Of a DNA stretch of 64,000 bases, positions 7,514 through 18,073 are shown in pieces; positions within the stretch are counted from its first letter, which is position 1, and every line of letters begins with the position of its first letter. Source of the stretch: Prochlorococcus marinus str. MIT 9313 (GTDB lineage: Bacteria; Cyanobacteriota; Cyanobacteriia; PCC-6307; Cyanobiaceae). The stretch is from contig NC_005071.1 of the NCBI RefSeq assembly GCF_000011485.1, forward strand, positions 1,429,347-1,493,346. Direction: 5' to 3'. A program made the position numbers and the translations under genes. Below the pieces are notes generated by a model. That model had not been told where the DNA came from, ran no database searches, and saw nothing but the letters and a program-made list of their open reading frames with translations.

Positions 7514-10212
7514 CAAACCTCACCAGGCTTGATGACCCGAACAGCACTGGCTCGCAACCGACCTGTCTTTGTAGTAGCAGGAGGTTTACGAGTTTTTGGT
7601 TTACTTGCGGCGGTTTTTTTGCTGGTTGTTGAAGTGCTCTTTTTGCGTCGACTTGTCTTCTTACTTAAAGCCTTGGCAGCCAATAGCTCCACTGCTACAT
7701 CAAGAGAAATGTCGTCGACACCCTTCCCTTCAGGTAACGAGGCATTGAGCTTGCCCTGCTTGACATACAAGCCATAGGGACCGTCAAAAACCTGTACCTT
7801 CTCCTCACTGCCCTCCGGGATGCCAAGGTCTTTCAACGCAGTCCGGCCGCCCCTGCCCCGCTTGGGCATCGCCAAAAGCTCTAGTGCACGGCTCAGCCCC
7901 ACTGCCAACACGTCATCCTCCCCCTTAAGGGAGCGATAGTCCTTCTCTCCCTTGCTCTTATCCCAGACCACATAGGGTCCGAAGCGACCCAAACCCGCCT
8001 GAATGCGTCCACCATCGGGATGCTCTCCCAGTAAGCGCGGCAGACGCAGTAAGCCCAGTGCCTCATCAAGGCTGAGCTCATCAGGCTTCTTGCCTTTGGG
8101 CAAGGATGCCCGCTTCGGCTTGGGGTTGTCCTCACCCACCTGGCCTCGCTGCACATAAGGCCCGTACTGACCAAAAAGGAGGTAAACCTGATCACCTGTT
8201 TCCGGGTCTTCCCCAATCGATTCCGGGCCATCAGCTTTCTGCTTGAGAATCAGCTCGGCTTTCTCTGCATCAAGATCTGCAGGGGTGATCTCTTGAGGGA
8301 GGGTGGCCTTAAGCGATTCCTCCTCGCCGTCATCACCCACTCGTTTGGCTTCCAGATAGGCCCCAAAACGACCGATGCGCACCACACAGGGCAATCCCTC
8401 CAGATCCACAGTGCGAGACACACTGGAGTCGATGTCACCTTCACGCTGCTGAACCTGACTCTCAAGGCCCTGTTCGCCCTTGTAGAACCCTTCGAGATAA
8501 GGCAACCACTGCACCTTGCCCGTGGAAATCTCATCAAGCGTGAATTCCATCCGAGCCGTAAAGCTGGTATCGACAAGATCGGGGAAATGCTCCTCTAGAA
8601 GAGCGGTTACAGCAAAAGCAGTGAAACTGGGAGTAAGGGAGTTGTTTTGCAATGCTGCATAACCCCGATCAACGATGGTGCCGATGATGCTGGCGTAGGT
8701 TGAAGGCCTGCCAATGCCCTCCTTCTCGAGCATCTTCACCAGTGAAGCCTCGCTATAGCGAGCCGGCGGCTGAGTCTGGTGACCGAGGGCCTCCACATCC
8801 TGCAGCGTGGGCGAATCGTCGACAGCTAAATCAGGCAGCAAAACTTCCTGGCCTTCCAAGGCAGCGTCTGGATCATCACTGCCCTCCACGTAAGCGCGAA
8901 AGAAACCTGGGAAATCAATGCGCTTACCCGTGGCCCGAAATTTGGCATCAGCCACACGAAGATCAACCGCCAGCATGGTGAGTCGAGCCTCGGCCATCTG
9001 GCTGGCCACTGTTCGCTTCCAAATCAACTCATATAGGGCCATGTCGCGCCCTTCAAGTCCAGATCCACTTGGGGAACGGAAGCTTTCACCCGCTGGTCGT
9101 ATCGCTTCGTGAGCCTCCTGGGCATTGCGTGACTTAGTGCTGAACTGACGTGGAGTTTTGCTCAGATAATCGTCGCCATAACGTGACCCCACGCAGCTCC
9201 GAGCAGCCTGAATAGCCTGATCGGATAGATGCACAGAGTCAGTTCGCATATAGGTGATGAAGCCACGCTCATACAGCCCCTGGGCACACCGCATCGTTTC
9301 CCTGGCCGAAAACCGCAACTTGCGATTTGCCTCCTGCTGCAAAGTGCTTGTCGTGAAAGGAGGCACCGGTTTACGTACCGTTGGCTTCTCTTCCACCGCC
9401 TCAACCCGCCACTGACTGCTTCGAACGGACTCGGAAAGAGTGCGCGCATCTGATTCGCCAAGCAGACGAACATTTCTGCCAGCCTTTAAAGCACCTGTCG
9501 TTTCATCGAAATCACTGCCGGTAGCGATCTTCTGGCCAGCCAGACTGGTGAGCCTTGCCTCAAATTGACCACCACCCTTATCAAGTTTGGCCTTTAGGTC
9601 CCAGTAGCTGCCGCTACGGAAAGCCCTACGGGCACGTTCACGCTGCACAAGCAACCGCACTGCTACGGACTGCACCCGACCGGCGGAGAGTCCCCATGCC
9701 ACCTTCTTCCACAACAGAGGCGAAAGCGTGTAGCCCACCAAACGGTCAAGAATCCGTCGCGTCTCCTGGGCATGTACCAGCTCCATGTCGAGATCTCTGG
9801 GCTGATCAAGAGCCTTCGCAATGGCTTCTTTGGTGATCTCGTGAAACACCATCCGCTTGACAGGCACTTTGGGAGCCAACAGCTGCAGCAAATGCCAACT
9901 GATGCTTTCGCCCTCTCGATCTTCGTCAGTTGCCAACAACAGCTGATCAGCCTCCTTCAAAGCTGCCTTCAGCTCCTTGACCACCTTCTTTTTGTCCTTA
10001 GGAACCACATAAAGAGGTTCGAAATCCGCGGTGGTGTTCACGCCAAGGTTGGCCCATTTCTGCCCCTTTTGGGCCGCAGGGATCTCACTGGCGTTGTTAG
10101 GCAAGTCGCGCACATGGCCCATGGAGGCCTCCACACGGAAGTCCTTGGGCAGAAACCCTCGAATGGTTCTCGCCTTGGTAGGGCTTTCGACAATGACCAG
10201 AGTGTTCGCCAC
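7513..10212 (-). CDS. topA: DNA topoisomerase I (type IA)
   Basis: Relaxes negative supercoils by cutting one DNA strand. The N-terminal Toprim domain starts [11 protein letters not shown] and has the acidic triad in ATDEDREGE. The active-site Tyr lies in [10 protein letters not shown]. The C-terminal third has three repeated topoisomerase C-terminal modules ([31 protein letters not shown]) and a Lys/Arg/Ser/Thr-rich tail. Classical zinc fingers are absent, as in other cyanobacteria. The start is placed at GTG 10212 because the family begins ANTLVIVES; the frame stays open to 10263. It leads the cluster and is divergent from ndhB. Confidence 0.96.
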   Translation of the reverse strand: MANTLVIVESPTKARTIRGFLPKDFRVEASMGHVRDLPNNASEIPAAQKGQKWANLGVNTTADFEPLYVVPKDKKKVVKELKAALKEADQLLLATDEDREGESISWHLLQLLAPKVPVKRMVFHEITKEAIAKALDQPRDLDMELVHAQETRRILDRLVGYTLSPLLWKKVAWGLSAGRVQSVAVRLLVQRERARRAFRSGSYWDLKAKLDKGGGQFEARLTSLAGQKIATGSDFDETTGALKAGRNVRLLGESDARTLSESVRSSQWRVEAVEEKPTVRKPVPPFTTSTLQQEANRKLRFSARETMRCAQGLYERGFITYMRTDSVHLSDQAIQAARSCVGSRYGDDYLSKTPRQFSTKSRNAQEAHEAIRPAGESFRSPSGSGLEGRDMALYELIWKRTVASQMAEARLTMLAVDLRVADAKFRATGKRIDFPGFFRAYVEGSDDPDAALEGQEVLLPDLAVDDSPTLQDVEALGHQTQPPARYSEASLVKMLEKEGIGRPSTYASIIGTIVDRGYAALQNNSLTPSFTAFAVTALLEEHFPDLVDTSFTARMEFTLDEISTGKVQWLPYLEGFYKGEQGLESQVQQREGDIDSSVSRTVDLEGLPCVVRIGRFGAYLEAKRVGDDGEEESLKATLPQEITPADLDAEKAELILKQKADGPESIGEDPETGDQVYLLFGQYGPYVQRGQVGEDNPKPKRASLPKGKKPDELSLDEALGLLRLPRLLGEHPDGGRIQAGLGRFGPYVVWDKSKGEKDYRSLKGEDDVLAVGLSRALELLAMPKRGRGGRTALKDLGIPEGSEEKVQVFDGPYGLYVKQGKLNASLPEGKGVDDISLDVAVELLAAKALSKKTSRRKKSTSTTSKKTAASKPKTRKPPATTKTGRLRASAVRVIKPGEV

Positions 10213-10339
10213 AGACGAGATGTAACCGTTCCAATCTTTATCGCACCGACAAGCGAGCTGCATGATGCGATGTTCTCAATAAGGTATAGCAAGGCAGCAC
10301 AGCTACAGTCACGCAAATTGGTCTGATCGTGCACGCGTC

Positions 10340-11911
10340 ATGCCCGACATGGGTGTATTTCTTCTCGCCACCCAGGCCGTGGCACCTCCAGGGGAGCTGC
10401 TCAACCTTGCACTCAATGCGGGTGCGATTGCCCCTGAAGGGGCTGTTCTCGTCGCAATGCTGGCGACCCTACTTGTGGACTTGGCCGGCGAGCAGGCTGC
10501 AGCCCGCTGGGTACCCCCCATTTGTTATGCCGGCCTTGGCACAGCACTCGTGCTCCTCGCCCAGCAATGGAATGCCCCTCTGGAACCCTCGTTCCTTGGA
10601 GCTTTTCTGGCTGACAACCTGGCCATTTCCTTTCGGGCCGTGGTGGCGCTCTCGACATTGTTGTCACTACTGATCAGCTGGCGCTACGCGGAACAGAGCG
10701 GCACGCCAATTGGTGAATATGCCGCCATCCTTCTGGCCGCAACCCTCGGGGCAATGCTCCTTTGCGGCTCAACTGATCTTGTGAGCGTGTTCGTCTCCCT
10801 CGAGACCCTCTCCGTGGCGAGCTACCTACTGGCTGGCTACATGAAACGAGATGCCCGCAGTTCCGAAGCAGCACTCAAATATTTGCTGGTGGGCTCCGCC
10901 GCCGCCGCAGTTTTTCTCTACGGCGCCTCTCTTCTCTACGGGCTCAGCGGTACCACCAGCTTGCAGGCTATTGGCCTTGCTTTACTCACCAGCCCTACTC
11001 CACTGGCCGCACTATCACTGGTCTTCGTACTTGCCACGGTGGCCTTCAAAATTGCTGCGGTGCCTTTCCACCAATGGACCCCGGATGTCTATGAAGGATC
11101 GCCAACTCCAGTCGTCGCATTCCTCTCAGTGGGATCTAAAGCTGCTGGCTTTGCTCTTGCACTGAGGTTGCTGGTTGGTTGCTTCGGTGCCTTCGACAAC
11201 CAATGGAAATTGCTTTTCACCGTGCTTGCTGTGTTGAGCATGACCCTAGGCAACGTCGTCGCGCTGGCGCAGACATCAATGAAGCGAATGCTGGCTTACA
11301 GCTCCATCGGCCAGGCAGGATTCGTGATGATTGGCCTGGTGTGCGGAACCGAAGACGGCTTCGCTGCAATGGTTCTCTATATGGCGGCCTATCTATTCAT
11401 GAACCTTGGAGCCTTTGCCTGCATCATCCTCTTTTCCATCCGCACGGGAAGTGATCGAATTTCTGACTATGCAGGTCTCTATCAGAAGGATCCGTTGATA
11501 ACGCTGGGACTCAGCCTATGCCTTCTTTCCTTGGGTGGCATACCTCCGATGCTCGGATTTTTTGGCAAGATCTACCTTTTCTTTGCTGGCTGGGCCGACC
11601 ATCAATACCTCCTCGTCGTTGTTGGCCTAGTGACCTCCGTAGTTTCGATTTATTACTACATCTCTGTCATCAAAATGATGGTGGTCAAAGAACCAAAAGA
11701 AGCGTCCGATGTCGTTAAGTCCTATCCATCGATCAAGTGGTCAACGATTGGCATGCCTCCACTTCGAATAGCACTAGTGGGTTGCGTTGTTGTAACAGCC
11801 GTTGGGGGGATTCTTTCAAATCCTCTCTTTCAATGGGCTAATAATGCCGTAGCCGGCACGCCGCTTCTCCAGGAAGCCATTGCTCTAGGCAGCCAAAGAT
11901 CCATTGGCTAA
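10340..11911 (+). CDS. ndhB: NAD(P)H-quinone oxidoreductase subunit 2 (NDH-1 subunit N)
   Basis: A 523-residue antiporter-like membrane subunit of NDH-1, which drives respiratory and cyclic electron flow and CO2 uptake in thylakoids. Fourteen or so helices are visible. Family motifs include [17 protein letters not shown] (with the conserved Glu), [17 protein letters not shown] and [12 protein letters not shown], with Lys and Pro residues in the helices thought to carry protons. It starts ATG 10340. The stop overlaps the TTG start of the ABC ATPase by 8 bp. Confidence 0.97.
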   Translation: MPDMGVFLLATQAVAPPGELLNLALNAGAIAPEGAVLVAMLATLLVDLAGEQAAARWVPPICYAGLGTALVLLAQQWNAPLEPSFLGAFLADNLAISFRAVVALSTLLSLLISWRYAEQSGTPIGEYAAILLAATLGAMLLCGSTDLVSVFVSLETLSVASYLLAGYMKRDARSSEAALKYLLVGSAAAAVFLYGASLLYGLSGTTSLQAIGLALLTSPTPLAALSLVFVLATVAFKIAAVPFHQWTPDVYEGSPTPVVAFLSVGSKAAGFALALRLLVGCFGAFDNQWKLLFTVLAVLSMTLGNVVALAQTSMKRMLAYSSIGQAGFVMIGLVCGTEDGFAAMVLYMAAYLFMNLGAFACIILFSIRTGSDRISDYAGLYQKDPLITLGLSLCLLSLGGIPPMLGFFGKIYLFFAGWADHQYLLVVVGLVTSVVSIYYYISVIKMMVVKEPKEASDVVKSYPSIKWSTIGMPPLRIALVGCVVVTAVGGILSNPLFQWANNAVAGTPLLQEAIALGSQRSIG

Positions 11912-12644
11912 TCCAACGGCAAGCAGCACACCCGTCGCCGTGCTGAGCGATGTTAGCAAGCTTTACGGACAAGGAGCTGGAACAGTAAAAGCTCTAGACC
12001 ATCTCAATCTGATCGTGTATCAAGGGGATTATTTAGCCGTGATGGGTGCGAGCGGCTCTGGCAAGAGCACAGCCATGAACATTCTCGGTTGCCTGGATCG
12101 TCCCACCAGCGGCAGCTATCGGCTCAACGGGGTAGCGGTCGAAGATCTCGATGATGACGCTCTGGCGAATCTGCGCAATCAAGAACTGGGCTTTGTTTTT
12201 CAGCAGTTTCACCTACTCCCTCAGGCCACAGCCCTGGAGAATGTAATGCTGCCAATGATCTATGCCGGGGTGCCTGCTGCCCAGCGAAGAGAGCAAGCTA
12301 AACAAGCTCTCGAGCGCGTAGGTCTCAGCAAACAAATAGGAAACCGCCCCAATCAACTCTCGGGAGGTCAGCAGCAGCGTGTTGCAATTGCCCGAGCAAT
12401 TATCAACCAACCAGCTCTATTGCTAGCTGATGAACCTACTGGTGCTCTCGACTCAAGAACCACAGAAGATGTTCTCAACCTTTTCGATGAGTTGCATCAT
12501 CAGGGGATCACTCTGGTCTTGGTCACCCACGAAAACGATGTTTCCGAAAGGGCCGACCGAATGGCGCGCTTCCACGATGGTCAAGTCGTTCGGGACTGGA
12601 GCGCTGAGCTGGCTACTACTGATATCAGATCAACAAAAGAATGA
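11904..12644 (+). CDS. ABC transporter ATP-binding protein (MacB/DevA/LolD type)
   Basis: A 246-residue nucleotide-binding subunit with Walker [11 protein letters not shown]-loop VFQQFHLLP, signature [14 protein letters not shown], Walker [14 protein letters not shown] and switch His VTHEND. The [10 protein letters not shown] and DEPTGALD features place it in the MacB/LolD/DevA subgroup, which extrudes lipids, peptides or glycolipids with FtsX-type permeases. No permease is adjacent. The TTG start overlaps the end of ndhB, and its stop overlaps the next gene as ATGA, so it sits in an operon with a receiver-domain protein. Confidence 0.88.
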   Translation: MANPTASSTPVAVLSDVSKLYGQGAGTVKALDHLNLIVYQGDYLAVMGASGSGKSTAMNILGCLDRPTSGSYRLNGVAVEDLDDDALANLRNQELGFVFQQFHLLPQATALENVMLPMIYAGVPAAQRREQAKQALERVGLSKQIGNRPNQLSGGQQQRVAIARAIINQPALLLADEPTGALDSRTTEDVLNLFDELHHQGITLVLVTHENDVSERADRMARFHDGQVVRDWSAELATTDIRSTKE

Positions 12645-13057
12645 ACCAAACCGATTCCCCTAATCGCATCGAAATATCTGGTAAGACCCAGCCTCTTACC
12701 GTGGCCATAGTGGATGACGATCCCAGAGTTCGTGAATTGCTCAAGGAGGAAATTCAAGACGAAGGTCATCACGTCTTGAGCTTTGAATCGGCCGAAACCT
12801 TTCTTGAGAACAGCTCTTTGGAGAGCATTGATTTAGTTCTGCTGGACCTGATGATGCCAGGTATGAATGGGCTTGAATGCCTGCAGCAACTGCATCAACA
12901 AGCTTGCCATGTCAAATTGCCGAGGATTGTTGTTGTATCCGCCCTCAGTGACCCAAGCAAACAGCGCCAGGCCCTCGAGGCCGGTGCTGAAAGCTATGTC
13001 ATCAAACCCGACCTCTTCGAGAGACTTCCCACCCTCCTAAATGGATCCACACCCTGA
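12641..13057 (+). CDS. Single-domain response regulator (receiver only)
   Basis: A 138-residue CheY-like receiver. The acidic pocket is VDDDPR, the phospho-acceptor Asp is in LVLLDLMMPG, the Ser/Thr position is VVVSALSD and the Lys is in YVIKPD. It has no output domain, only a ~20-residue polar N-terminal extension. It is coupled to the ABC ATPase by a 4-bp ATGA overlap and lies 84 bp before a full OmpR-type regulator. No sensor kinase is nearby. Confidence 0.87.
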   Translation: MNQTDSPNRIEISGKTQPLTVAIVDDDPRVRELLKEEIQDEGHHVLSFESAETFLENSSLESIDLVLLDLMMPGMNGLECLQQLHQQACHVKLPRIVVVSALSDPSKQRQALEAGAESYVIKPDLFERLPTLLNGSTP

Positions 13058-13141
13058 AGGAGGGGCCCACGAATAACCATTGATTGCACAAGGTCTGGAT
13101 CCAGACAAACTGCTTAAGTAGGCACCAGGTTGATTGCATGA

Positions 13142-13864
13142 ATGACTAACGCATCATCACCGAGAACCAGAGTCCTATTGGTGGATGATGAACCGAGGCT
13201 GACAGAACTTCTACGCCTAGAGCTTGATGTTGAGGGTTATGAGGTCAGCGTGGCGGAGGACGGCGCCTCAGGGTTGATCAAAGCTCGCAGTGATCCATCA
13301 CCAAACCTCATCATTCTTGATTGGAACCTTCCCGATTTCACAGGTGTCGATATCTGTCAACGTATTCGTTCTAGTGGCATTAAGACACCGATCTTGATGC
13401 TCACAGGTCATGACGATGTCACCGATCGCGTCAAGGCTCTGGATGCTGGAGTTGATGACTATCTAACCAAACCCTTCTCCATTGAAGAGCTCATGGCCAG
13501 ATTACGAGCCATGCAACGCAGAGCAGAGCAATTCTCAGGAGGCTCTGGCATCGAGCATCAACCAGAGACCATACAAGTGGCGGACTTAAAGATGAACACC
13601 AGCACCAGGGATGTAACGCGCGACAATCGCACGATTCAACTTTCCGTAAAAGAATATGAGTTACTATATTTTCTGATGAATGGCGCAGGAAAAGTTCACG
13701 AACGTGACGCCATTATGAAAGCTGTATGGGGAGAGGACTTCTTCGGAGATGACAATCTTCTAGACGTTTACATCCGCTATCTGCGCCAAAAGATTGAACA
13801 AAAAGGTACTGCTACTTTGATTCACACAGTTCGCGGGGTTGGCTTCATCCTTCGAGAAGAATAA
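13142..13864 (+). CDS. OmpR/PhoB-family two-component response regulator
   Basis: The receiver domain is at residues 9-125: VDDEPRL, phospho-acceptor in LIILDWNLPD, and the Lys in YLTKPFS. The winged-helix DNA-binding domain is at about 145-238, with LSVKEYELLYFLM, VWGEDFFGDDNLLDVYIRYLRQKI (split here) and the closing HTVRGVGFIL. Sequence differences around the receiver separate it from RpaA and RpaB. A paralogue-level name is not justified. The neighbouring single receiver protein may share its kinase, but that is inference. Confidence 0.9.
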   Translation: MTNASSPRTRVLLVDDEPRLTELLRLELDVEGYEVSVAEDGASGLIKARSDPSPNLIILDWNLPDFTGVDICQRIRSSGIKTPILMLTGHDDVTDRVKALDAGVDDYLTKPFSIEELMARLRAMQRRAEQFSGGSGIEHQPETIQVADLKMNTSTRDVTRDNRTIQLSVKEYELLYFLMNGAGKVHERDAIMKAVWGEDFFGDDNLLDVYIRYLRQKIEQKGTATLIHTVRGVGFILREE

Positions 13865-14075
13865 TACATGCAAATTGCCTTCAGCTTTTATAATGAAAAT
13901 ATCTTAAGCCATATTTTTACGAAGAAGGACTTCATTTCCTCAGTGCCTTTTCACAAAGACCTTTTTCTTTATATAAGACTTAGGCATTGTATCCGCAGAA
14001 CAAATCTTCCTGCTTCCAGCCATTATTCTCTAAAACCGATTGGCATGGAAAACTTTCAATCGGTCGCATTAAAAA

Positions 14076-14095
14076 TGCACCTCTTAAGAGGTGCA
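14076..14095 (-). terminator. Perfect palindromic terminator, T-run on the minus strand
   Basis: A 20-bp perfect palindrome (half-site TGCACCTCTT) is followed on the minus strand by TTTTT (AAAAA at 14071-14075 on the plus strand). It lies about 60 bp after the stop codon of the decayed beta-barrel gene, so it probably ended that transcript. On the plus strand it could also stop read-through from the OmpR-type regulator, but with a poor T-run. Confidence 0.7.
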
Positions 14096-14153
14096 TAAAG
14101 ATCAATCTTATCCTTTATTAAAGCGTGTTGAATATCAAATTATCGAGCTTCAT

Positions 14154-14757
14154 TTAGAGACGGAATCGCAGGCCACCCTCAACTCCTAACGCTCCCAAAG
14201 CATCAGTATTAATATTATCAATTTATTTGGGGCAGAGCCCAACCATCAACAACTTAGACAAAGACATCAACTCCTTCAGAAGCTTCGTAAGCAACACCAA
14301 TACCTCCACCGAAAGTCCCCCGCTACATCGTTAGCCATGCATCCCCAAGTTGGACCACCAGCAGCGTAAAGGCAAGGCGTCCAATTCGAATTAGCGGGAA
14401 TATCTAGAGCCAAACCTAAACCGACTCTCTAAAAATAGTTATTCATATTAGAGTCATATTTAAGGCCACCTACGCTGAAGCTGCCTATATCAGGTCATCT
14501 ATGGACAGACATGTCAGCCCGGATAGACCTAAATCTTATCTAATACCTATGCCGCCAACCAAGACATTACGTTCAGCAGCAGATACACTTTGACCATGAA
14601 GATCTCCATCCACTGTTTTAACCAAGTTAGTTCCAAGCCCTATTTGGATGCAAGAACCTAATTGGGATCCACTTGCCTGTTATTCCTGTGCAATAACAGG
14701 TTGAGCTGAGTCTGTCAGAAGAGAGATAGCTTCATTGCCGTCATTGGCAATGAAGCT
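14154..14757 (-). pseudogene. Decayed outer-membrane beta-barrel (porin-like) gene
   Basis: No long frame is open, but the minus strand can be read as one damaged secreted protein. A signal-peptide end (SAQPVIAQE) is followed at once by a stop. Then come GSQLGSCIQIGLGTNLVKTV, RVGLGLALDIPANSNWTPCL, an AAGGPTWGC segment, GGGIGVAYEASEGVDVFV and a stop, and finally VEGGLRFRL plus TAA at 14154. The fragments alternate frames and are broken by at least three stops. The aromatic or hydrophobic C-terminal end and Gly-rich alternating strands fit a beta-barrel. It resembles the broken barrel gene at 44480 in its signal region, so both may belong to one family. Confidence 0.72.
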
Positions 14758-14759
14758 AT
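14726..14759. repeat. Perfect 14-bp inverted repeat hairpin
   Basis: Arms at 14726-14739 (ATAGCTTCATTGCC) and 14746-14759 are exactly complementary, with a 6-base loop GTCATT. It covers the start region of the decayed barrel gene. A short T-rich run follows on the plus side. A second, weaker inverted repeat (CCTGTTATT arms, 14676-14684 and 14692-14700) lies just inside. Confidence 0.6.
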
Positions 14760-14984
14760 GATTATATTTTTCAATTTAGAATAAATGAATTTTCGATCAT
14801 AAGTGCTCATCTTGCACTTTTCTCATTTCTATAATTTATTATAGAAATGCATGACTTATTCGGGCTCTTGAATGGCATTTGACTGTTTGGTTTTGCCCAA
14901 ATTGCATTCTCAATACTCAAAATTCTTCCATCGGGAGAGATCAAAAGATTTCTTTTTTCCTTCACGAAGCAAGGTGTTAATTGA

Positions 14985-15956
14985 TTAAGGCCGTTCGAGG
15001 CTCTCGATCAACTGACCGACCAACAGCGAAACAGGGTCGACACCTGAAGCAATGAGTGGATTGAGATCCAACTCACCGGGATCCATCGCAACCCAACCGC
15101 CACCCTGAGGGCGTCTCAATTCGAAATGGAGATGTGGTCCAGTGCTTAAGCCGGTACTACCAACCCGACCAATCACCTCCCCTTGACGAACCCGCTGACC
15201 CGGCCGCAGATAAATCTCTGAAAGGTGCCCATAAAGCGTGCGCCTGCGAGGAGCATCATGTTCCAGTTCAACAGCAATGCCATAGCCCCCAGCTAGGCCG
15301 CTACTGACAACAGTTCCCGTTAATGCAGCCACCACCGGAGCACCTTCTGGTGCGGCTAGGTCTTTACCCGCATGCATCAACCAATGGCCAATCACAGGAT
15401 GCAAACGCATGCCGAATTCACTACTGGTAAAAGCCCCACCAATGATCGGGAAAAGAAGCTGACGATCTCCATTCCCTTGCAGAGGCTTGGGCCTCGGAGT
15501 CACCGCAAACACTGAAGCCAAGCTGAAGCCACTCCCAGAGCCTGCCAACAATGCCGAAACCGGAACCGTAAGCGGCGGCAATGGCCGACCGCCAGGGCCA
15601 CGGCGCAGCAAGCTGAACTGGGAACGACCTCGACGGCCCCTAGACCGCAGAGCAACGCCACTGGCACATTCCTTGGCTGACAGAGCACCACTCCGACAGG
15701 CCTGCTGCATCCGAGGCACATCGATCGTCAAACCCACCGCATGCCCCTCCAACTGTCGGCGTTCCGCTGAAGTGATCACCTTGTTGCGCTCCAGCTCTTC
15801 AAGAGATTGATCAAACCTTTGCGGCCGCTCAAGCTGACTAGCCTCACGCGCAGGCAACAACGGTGCTTGCCGAACCGCTTGAGCAACAGGATCCATTGGC
15901 TTGGCAAGGACAGGCACTGAAAGCAGCCATGCAGCAGCGAACCAGCGAAACGGCAC
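14985..15956 (-). CDS. M23-family metallopeptidase (LytM domain), secreted
   Basis: A 323-residue protein with an N-terminal signal peptide (AAWLLSVPVLAKP). The C-terminal LytM domain (about residues 175-300) has zinc ligands in SSEFGMRLHPVIGHWLMHAGKD and GPHLHFELR, and the GYGIAVELEHD and YGHLSEIYLRPGQRV segments. Such enzymes cut peptide cross-links in peptidoglycan. The region between is Arg/Gly-rich and of low complexity. Upstream lies the barrel remnant; the gene appears monocistronic. Confidence 0.88.
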   Translation of the reverse strand: MPFRWFAAAWLLSVPVLAKPMDPVAQAVRQAPLLPAREASQLERPQRFDQSLEELERNKVITSAERRQLEGHAVGLTIDVPRMQQACRSGALSAKECASGVALRSRGRRGRSQFSLLRRGPGGRPLPPLTVPVSALLAGSGSGFSLASVFAVTPRPKPLQGNGDRQLLFPIIGGAFTSSEFGMRLHPVIGHWLMHAGKDLAAPEGAPVVAALTGTVVSSGLAGGYGIAVELEHDAPRRRTLYGHLSEIYLRPGQRVRQGEVIGRVGSTGLSTGPHLHFELRRPQGGGWVAMDPGELDLNPLIASGVDPVSLLVGQLIESLERP

Positions 15957-16006
15957 CCGATCGGATCCTCAGACGAGAAAAACTATAGAAAAATCCAATT
16001 CAGTTA

Positions 16007-16765
16007 TCACCAACGTGTCCAGCGCATGGTCCGAGAACCCTGGCTCAGCAAAAGCGACCCATCCAGTCCCAGTCCGATCACGTCCCAGAGTTCACCACCC
16101 TTCGGATCACGAACCTGCTTTGTCCAGAGGCGTCGCTCAGCTTCGGCGCAAACCCAATCCGCTCGACCAGCCAAATCCATAGTTCGATCAAGAGCGCATA
16201 GCACTTCTGCCATCCAGACCAAAGGCTGACACTGGCCTGATCGAAGCAACTCATCTAAGGCAATCCCTTCTCTGGGCACACGGTTGCAAACATTCAGGCC
16301 AAGACCAATGCGTGCCAGCCTGACGCGATTGCCACGGTGCACCAATCTCGGCAAGAGACCAGCCAATTTACGGTTCCCCACCATCAAATCGTTAGGCCAC
16401 TTGATACTCACGGGCACTCCCCGCCGCTCGAGCCTTTCAGCCAGCGCCACAGCCACTGCTATTCCAAAAATACCGGCAGAGCACTGAGCATCAAACCAGG
16501 GCAAAGCGGCACTGATCCAAACCCCACCGATCGGTGACTGCCAGACCCGACCACGCTGTCCCCTCCCATGGGTCTGGCGATCAGCAAACAAGGCCCGAGG
16601 CTGCTGAGCTGAACAAGGCTGCTGCTTCAGCCAACCAGACAACATCAACTCAGTACTCGCACAGACCGGCTGCCATCGCAACTGCCATGGCCTAGCCCCG
16701 CAAGACTGCCTACGCCACAAACGGGCAACCGCAGCAGCACCAGTCCATGAGTCAGATGTGCGCAT
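16007..16765 (-). CDS. birA: Biotin--[acetyl-CoA-carboxylase] ligase
   Basis: Attaches biotin to the carboxyl carrier protein of acetyl-CoA carboxylase. Visible motifs are ADRQTHGRGQRGRVWQSP (biotinyl-AMP loop, normally GRGRRGR), GGVWISAALP, and SIKWPNDLMVGNRKLAGLL, where KWPND and the catalytic Lys of KLAG lie. There is no N-terminal repressor helix-turn-helix, so it is a monofunctional ligase. The frame is open to 16858, but ATG 16765 is preferred because it leaves only a 14-bp overlap with the aminotransferase stop. Confidence 0.88.
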   Translation of the reverse strand: MRTSDSWTGAAAVARLWRRQSCGARPWQLRWQPVCASTELMLSGWLKQQPCSAQQPRALFADRQTHGRGQRGRVWQSPIGGVWISAALPWFDAQCSAGIFGIAVAVALAERLERRGVPVSIKWPNDLMVGNRKLAGLLPRLVHRGNRVRLARIGLGLNVCNRVPREGIALDELLRSGQCQPLVWMAEVLCALDRTMDLAGRADWVCAEAERRLWTKQVRDPKGGELWDVIGLGLDGSLLLSQGSRTMRWTRW

Positions 16766-17951
16766 GCCACCAAGGCCACATCCGGGCAACTGCCGCCTCC
16801 AAATCTTCCACCGGATGGACCAGGGCCAGGCGAAGCCAACCATCCCCGCCGGAGCCAAAACCTGATCCAGGCGTCAAGGCAACTCCAGTCTGATCCAAAA
16901 GATCTGCCGCCAAAGTCTCATCGTTGTAGTTCTGCTGTTTTGCCCAGGCTGGAATCGGCAACCAAAGATAAAGCGCCATTGATGGACAAGGAGCATGCCA
17001 ACCCAATGCGTGGAGAGCTGCCAGGGTCCTGTCTCTGCGCTCCCGGTAAACCCCAAGAATCTCTTGAGGCCAATCTTGGGCATCGGTAAGGGCGGCTATG
17101 GCGCCTCTCTGTAACGCCAAGGATTGGTTGAAATCCACGACACCCTTGAGCTCACGTAGGGCTGTAATCAAATGTTCAGCACCAATCGCAAAGGCCAATC
17201 GGAACCCCCCCAAGCACCAGGCCTTGGAGAAGGAGAAAAACTCAATCCCGCATTCCCTCCAACCAGGACAACGCAACAGAGCTGGCGCCTCACCGTCCAG
17301 TGCCAAATCCACATAAGGATTGTCGTGAGCAACCACCACTTGATGACGGATGCCCCGATCCATGGCTTCCGCCAACCAGCTCTGTTCTCCTACCTGGGCT
17401 GTGGGGTTATGAGGAAACCCAAAAACCATCATCCGCAACTGGTCCCACTGACTGTTGCTTAAAGCCTTGAAGTCAGGTCGCCATTCCTGCTCCGGTCGTA
17501 GCAGCAGTCGTTCAATACGGGCATCGGCCAAAATCAACCCACCCCGATGTGAGGGATAGGCAGGATCCAGAATCAAGGCAGAATCCCCAGGATCCAAAAC
17601 TGCCAAAGGCAGGTGGGCCGTTCCCTCCTGTGAACCGACCAACAACAACACTTCCCGATCTGGATCAACGCTGACACCGAAGCGCCTCTGACTCCACGCA
17701 GCGACCGCCTCCCGAAAGGGCCTCGTCGAAGCATGCAAGCAATAGGAAGAGCTCTCAGGTGCCCTTAGAGCAACTTCAATAGCCTCAAGTGCCACCGCTG
17801 GAGGTGATAAGTCTGTGGACCCCAGTGACAAATCCAGCAGAGGCAAACTTTGAGGGCCTGCGTTAGCCAAGCGATAAGCCTGCTTACGGCGGTCATTGCG
17901 GTCAAAAACGCCACGACCCAATCTGCCTAGACGCCTTGAAGTCGCCATCAA
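16752..17951 (-). CDS. Class I/II PLP-dependent aminotransferase
   Basis: A 399-residue fold type I aminotransferase. Landmarks are the PxxP-type LLDLSLGSTD near the N-terminus, YPSHRGG, VFGFPHNPTAQVG (the NP motif), AHDNPYVDL, and FFSFSKAWCLGGFRLAFAIG, whose Lys would bind PLP and whose Arg would hold the substrate. It is most like the LL-diaminopimelate/N-succinyldiaminopimelate type, but the substrate cannot be told from motifs alone. Its stop overlaps the birA start. Confidence 0.85.
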   Translation of the reverse strand: MMATSRRLGRLGRGVFDRNDRRKQAYRLANAGPQSLPLLDLSLGSTDLSPPAVALEAIEVALRAPESSSYCLHASTRPFREAVAAWSQRRFGVSVDPDREVLLLVGSQEGTAHLPLAVLDPGDSALILDPAYPSHRGGLILADARIERLLLRPEQEWRPDFKALSNSQWDQLRMMVFGFPHNPTAQVGEQSWLAEAMDRGIRHQVVVAHDNPYVDLALDGEAPALLRCPGWRECGIEFFSFSKAWCLGGFRLAFAIGAEHLITALRELKGVVDFNQSLALQRGAIAALTDAQDWPQEILGVYRERRDRTLAALHALGWHAPCPSMALYLWLPIPAWAKQQNYNDETLAADLLDQTGVALTPGSGFGSGGDGWLRLALVHPVEDLEAAVARMWPWWHAHI

Positions 17952-18073
17952 CGGAAAGCTAAAACTGTGTTTTGGTGATCGGTTACTACATCAAATAAGC
18001 AGCCGTTAAGAACTCCGCAAAGGAGGCAAGACATCTTGCAGCACAATGATCTGCCGATGAAATCCATCCCCTT

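Noticed and set aside
13868-14098. 76-codon frame after the OmpR-type regulator
   Set aside because: No domain, ends within the palindromic terminator, AT-rich non-coding look.
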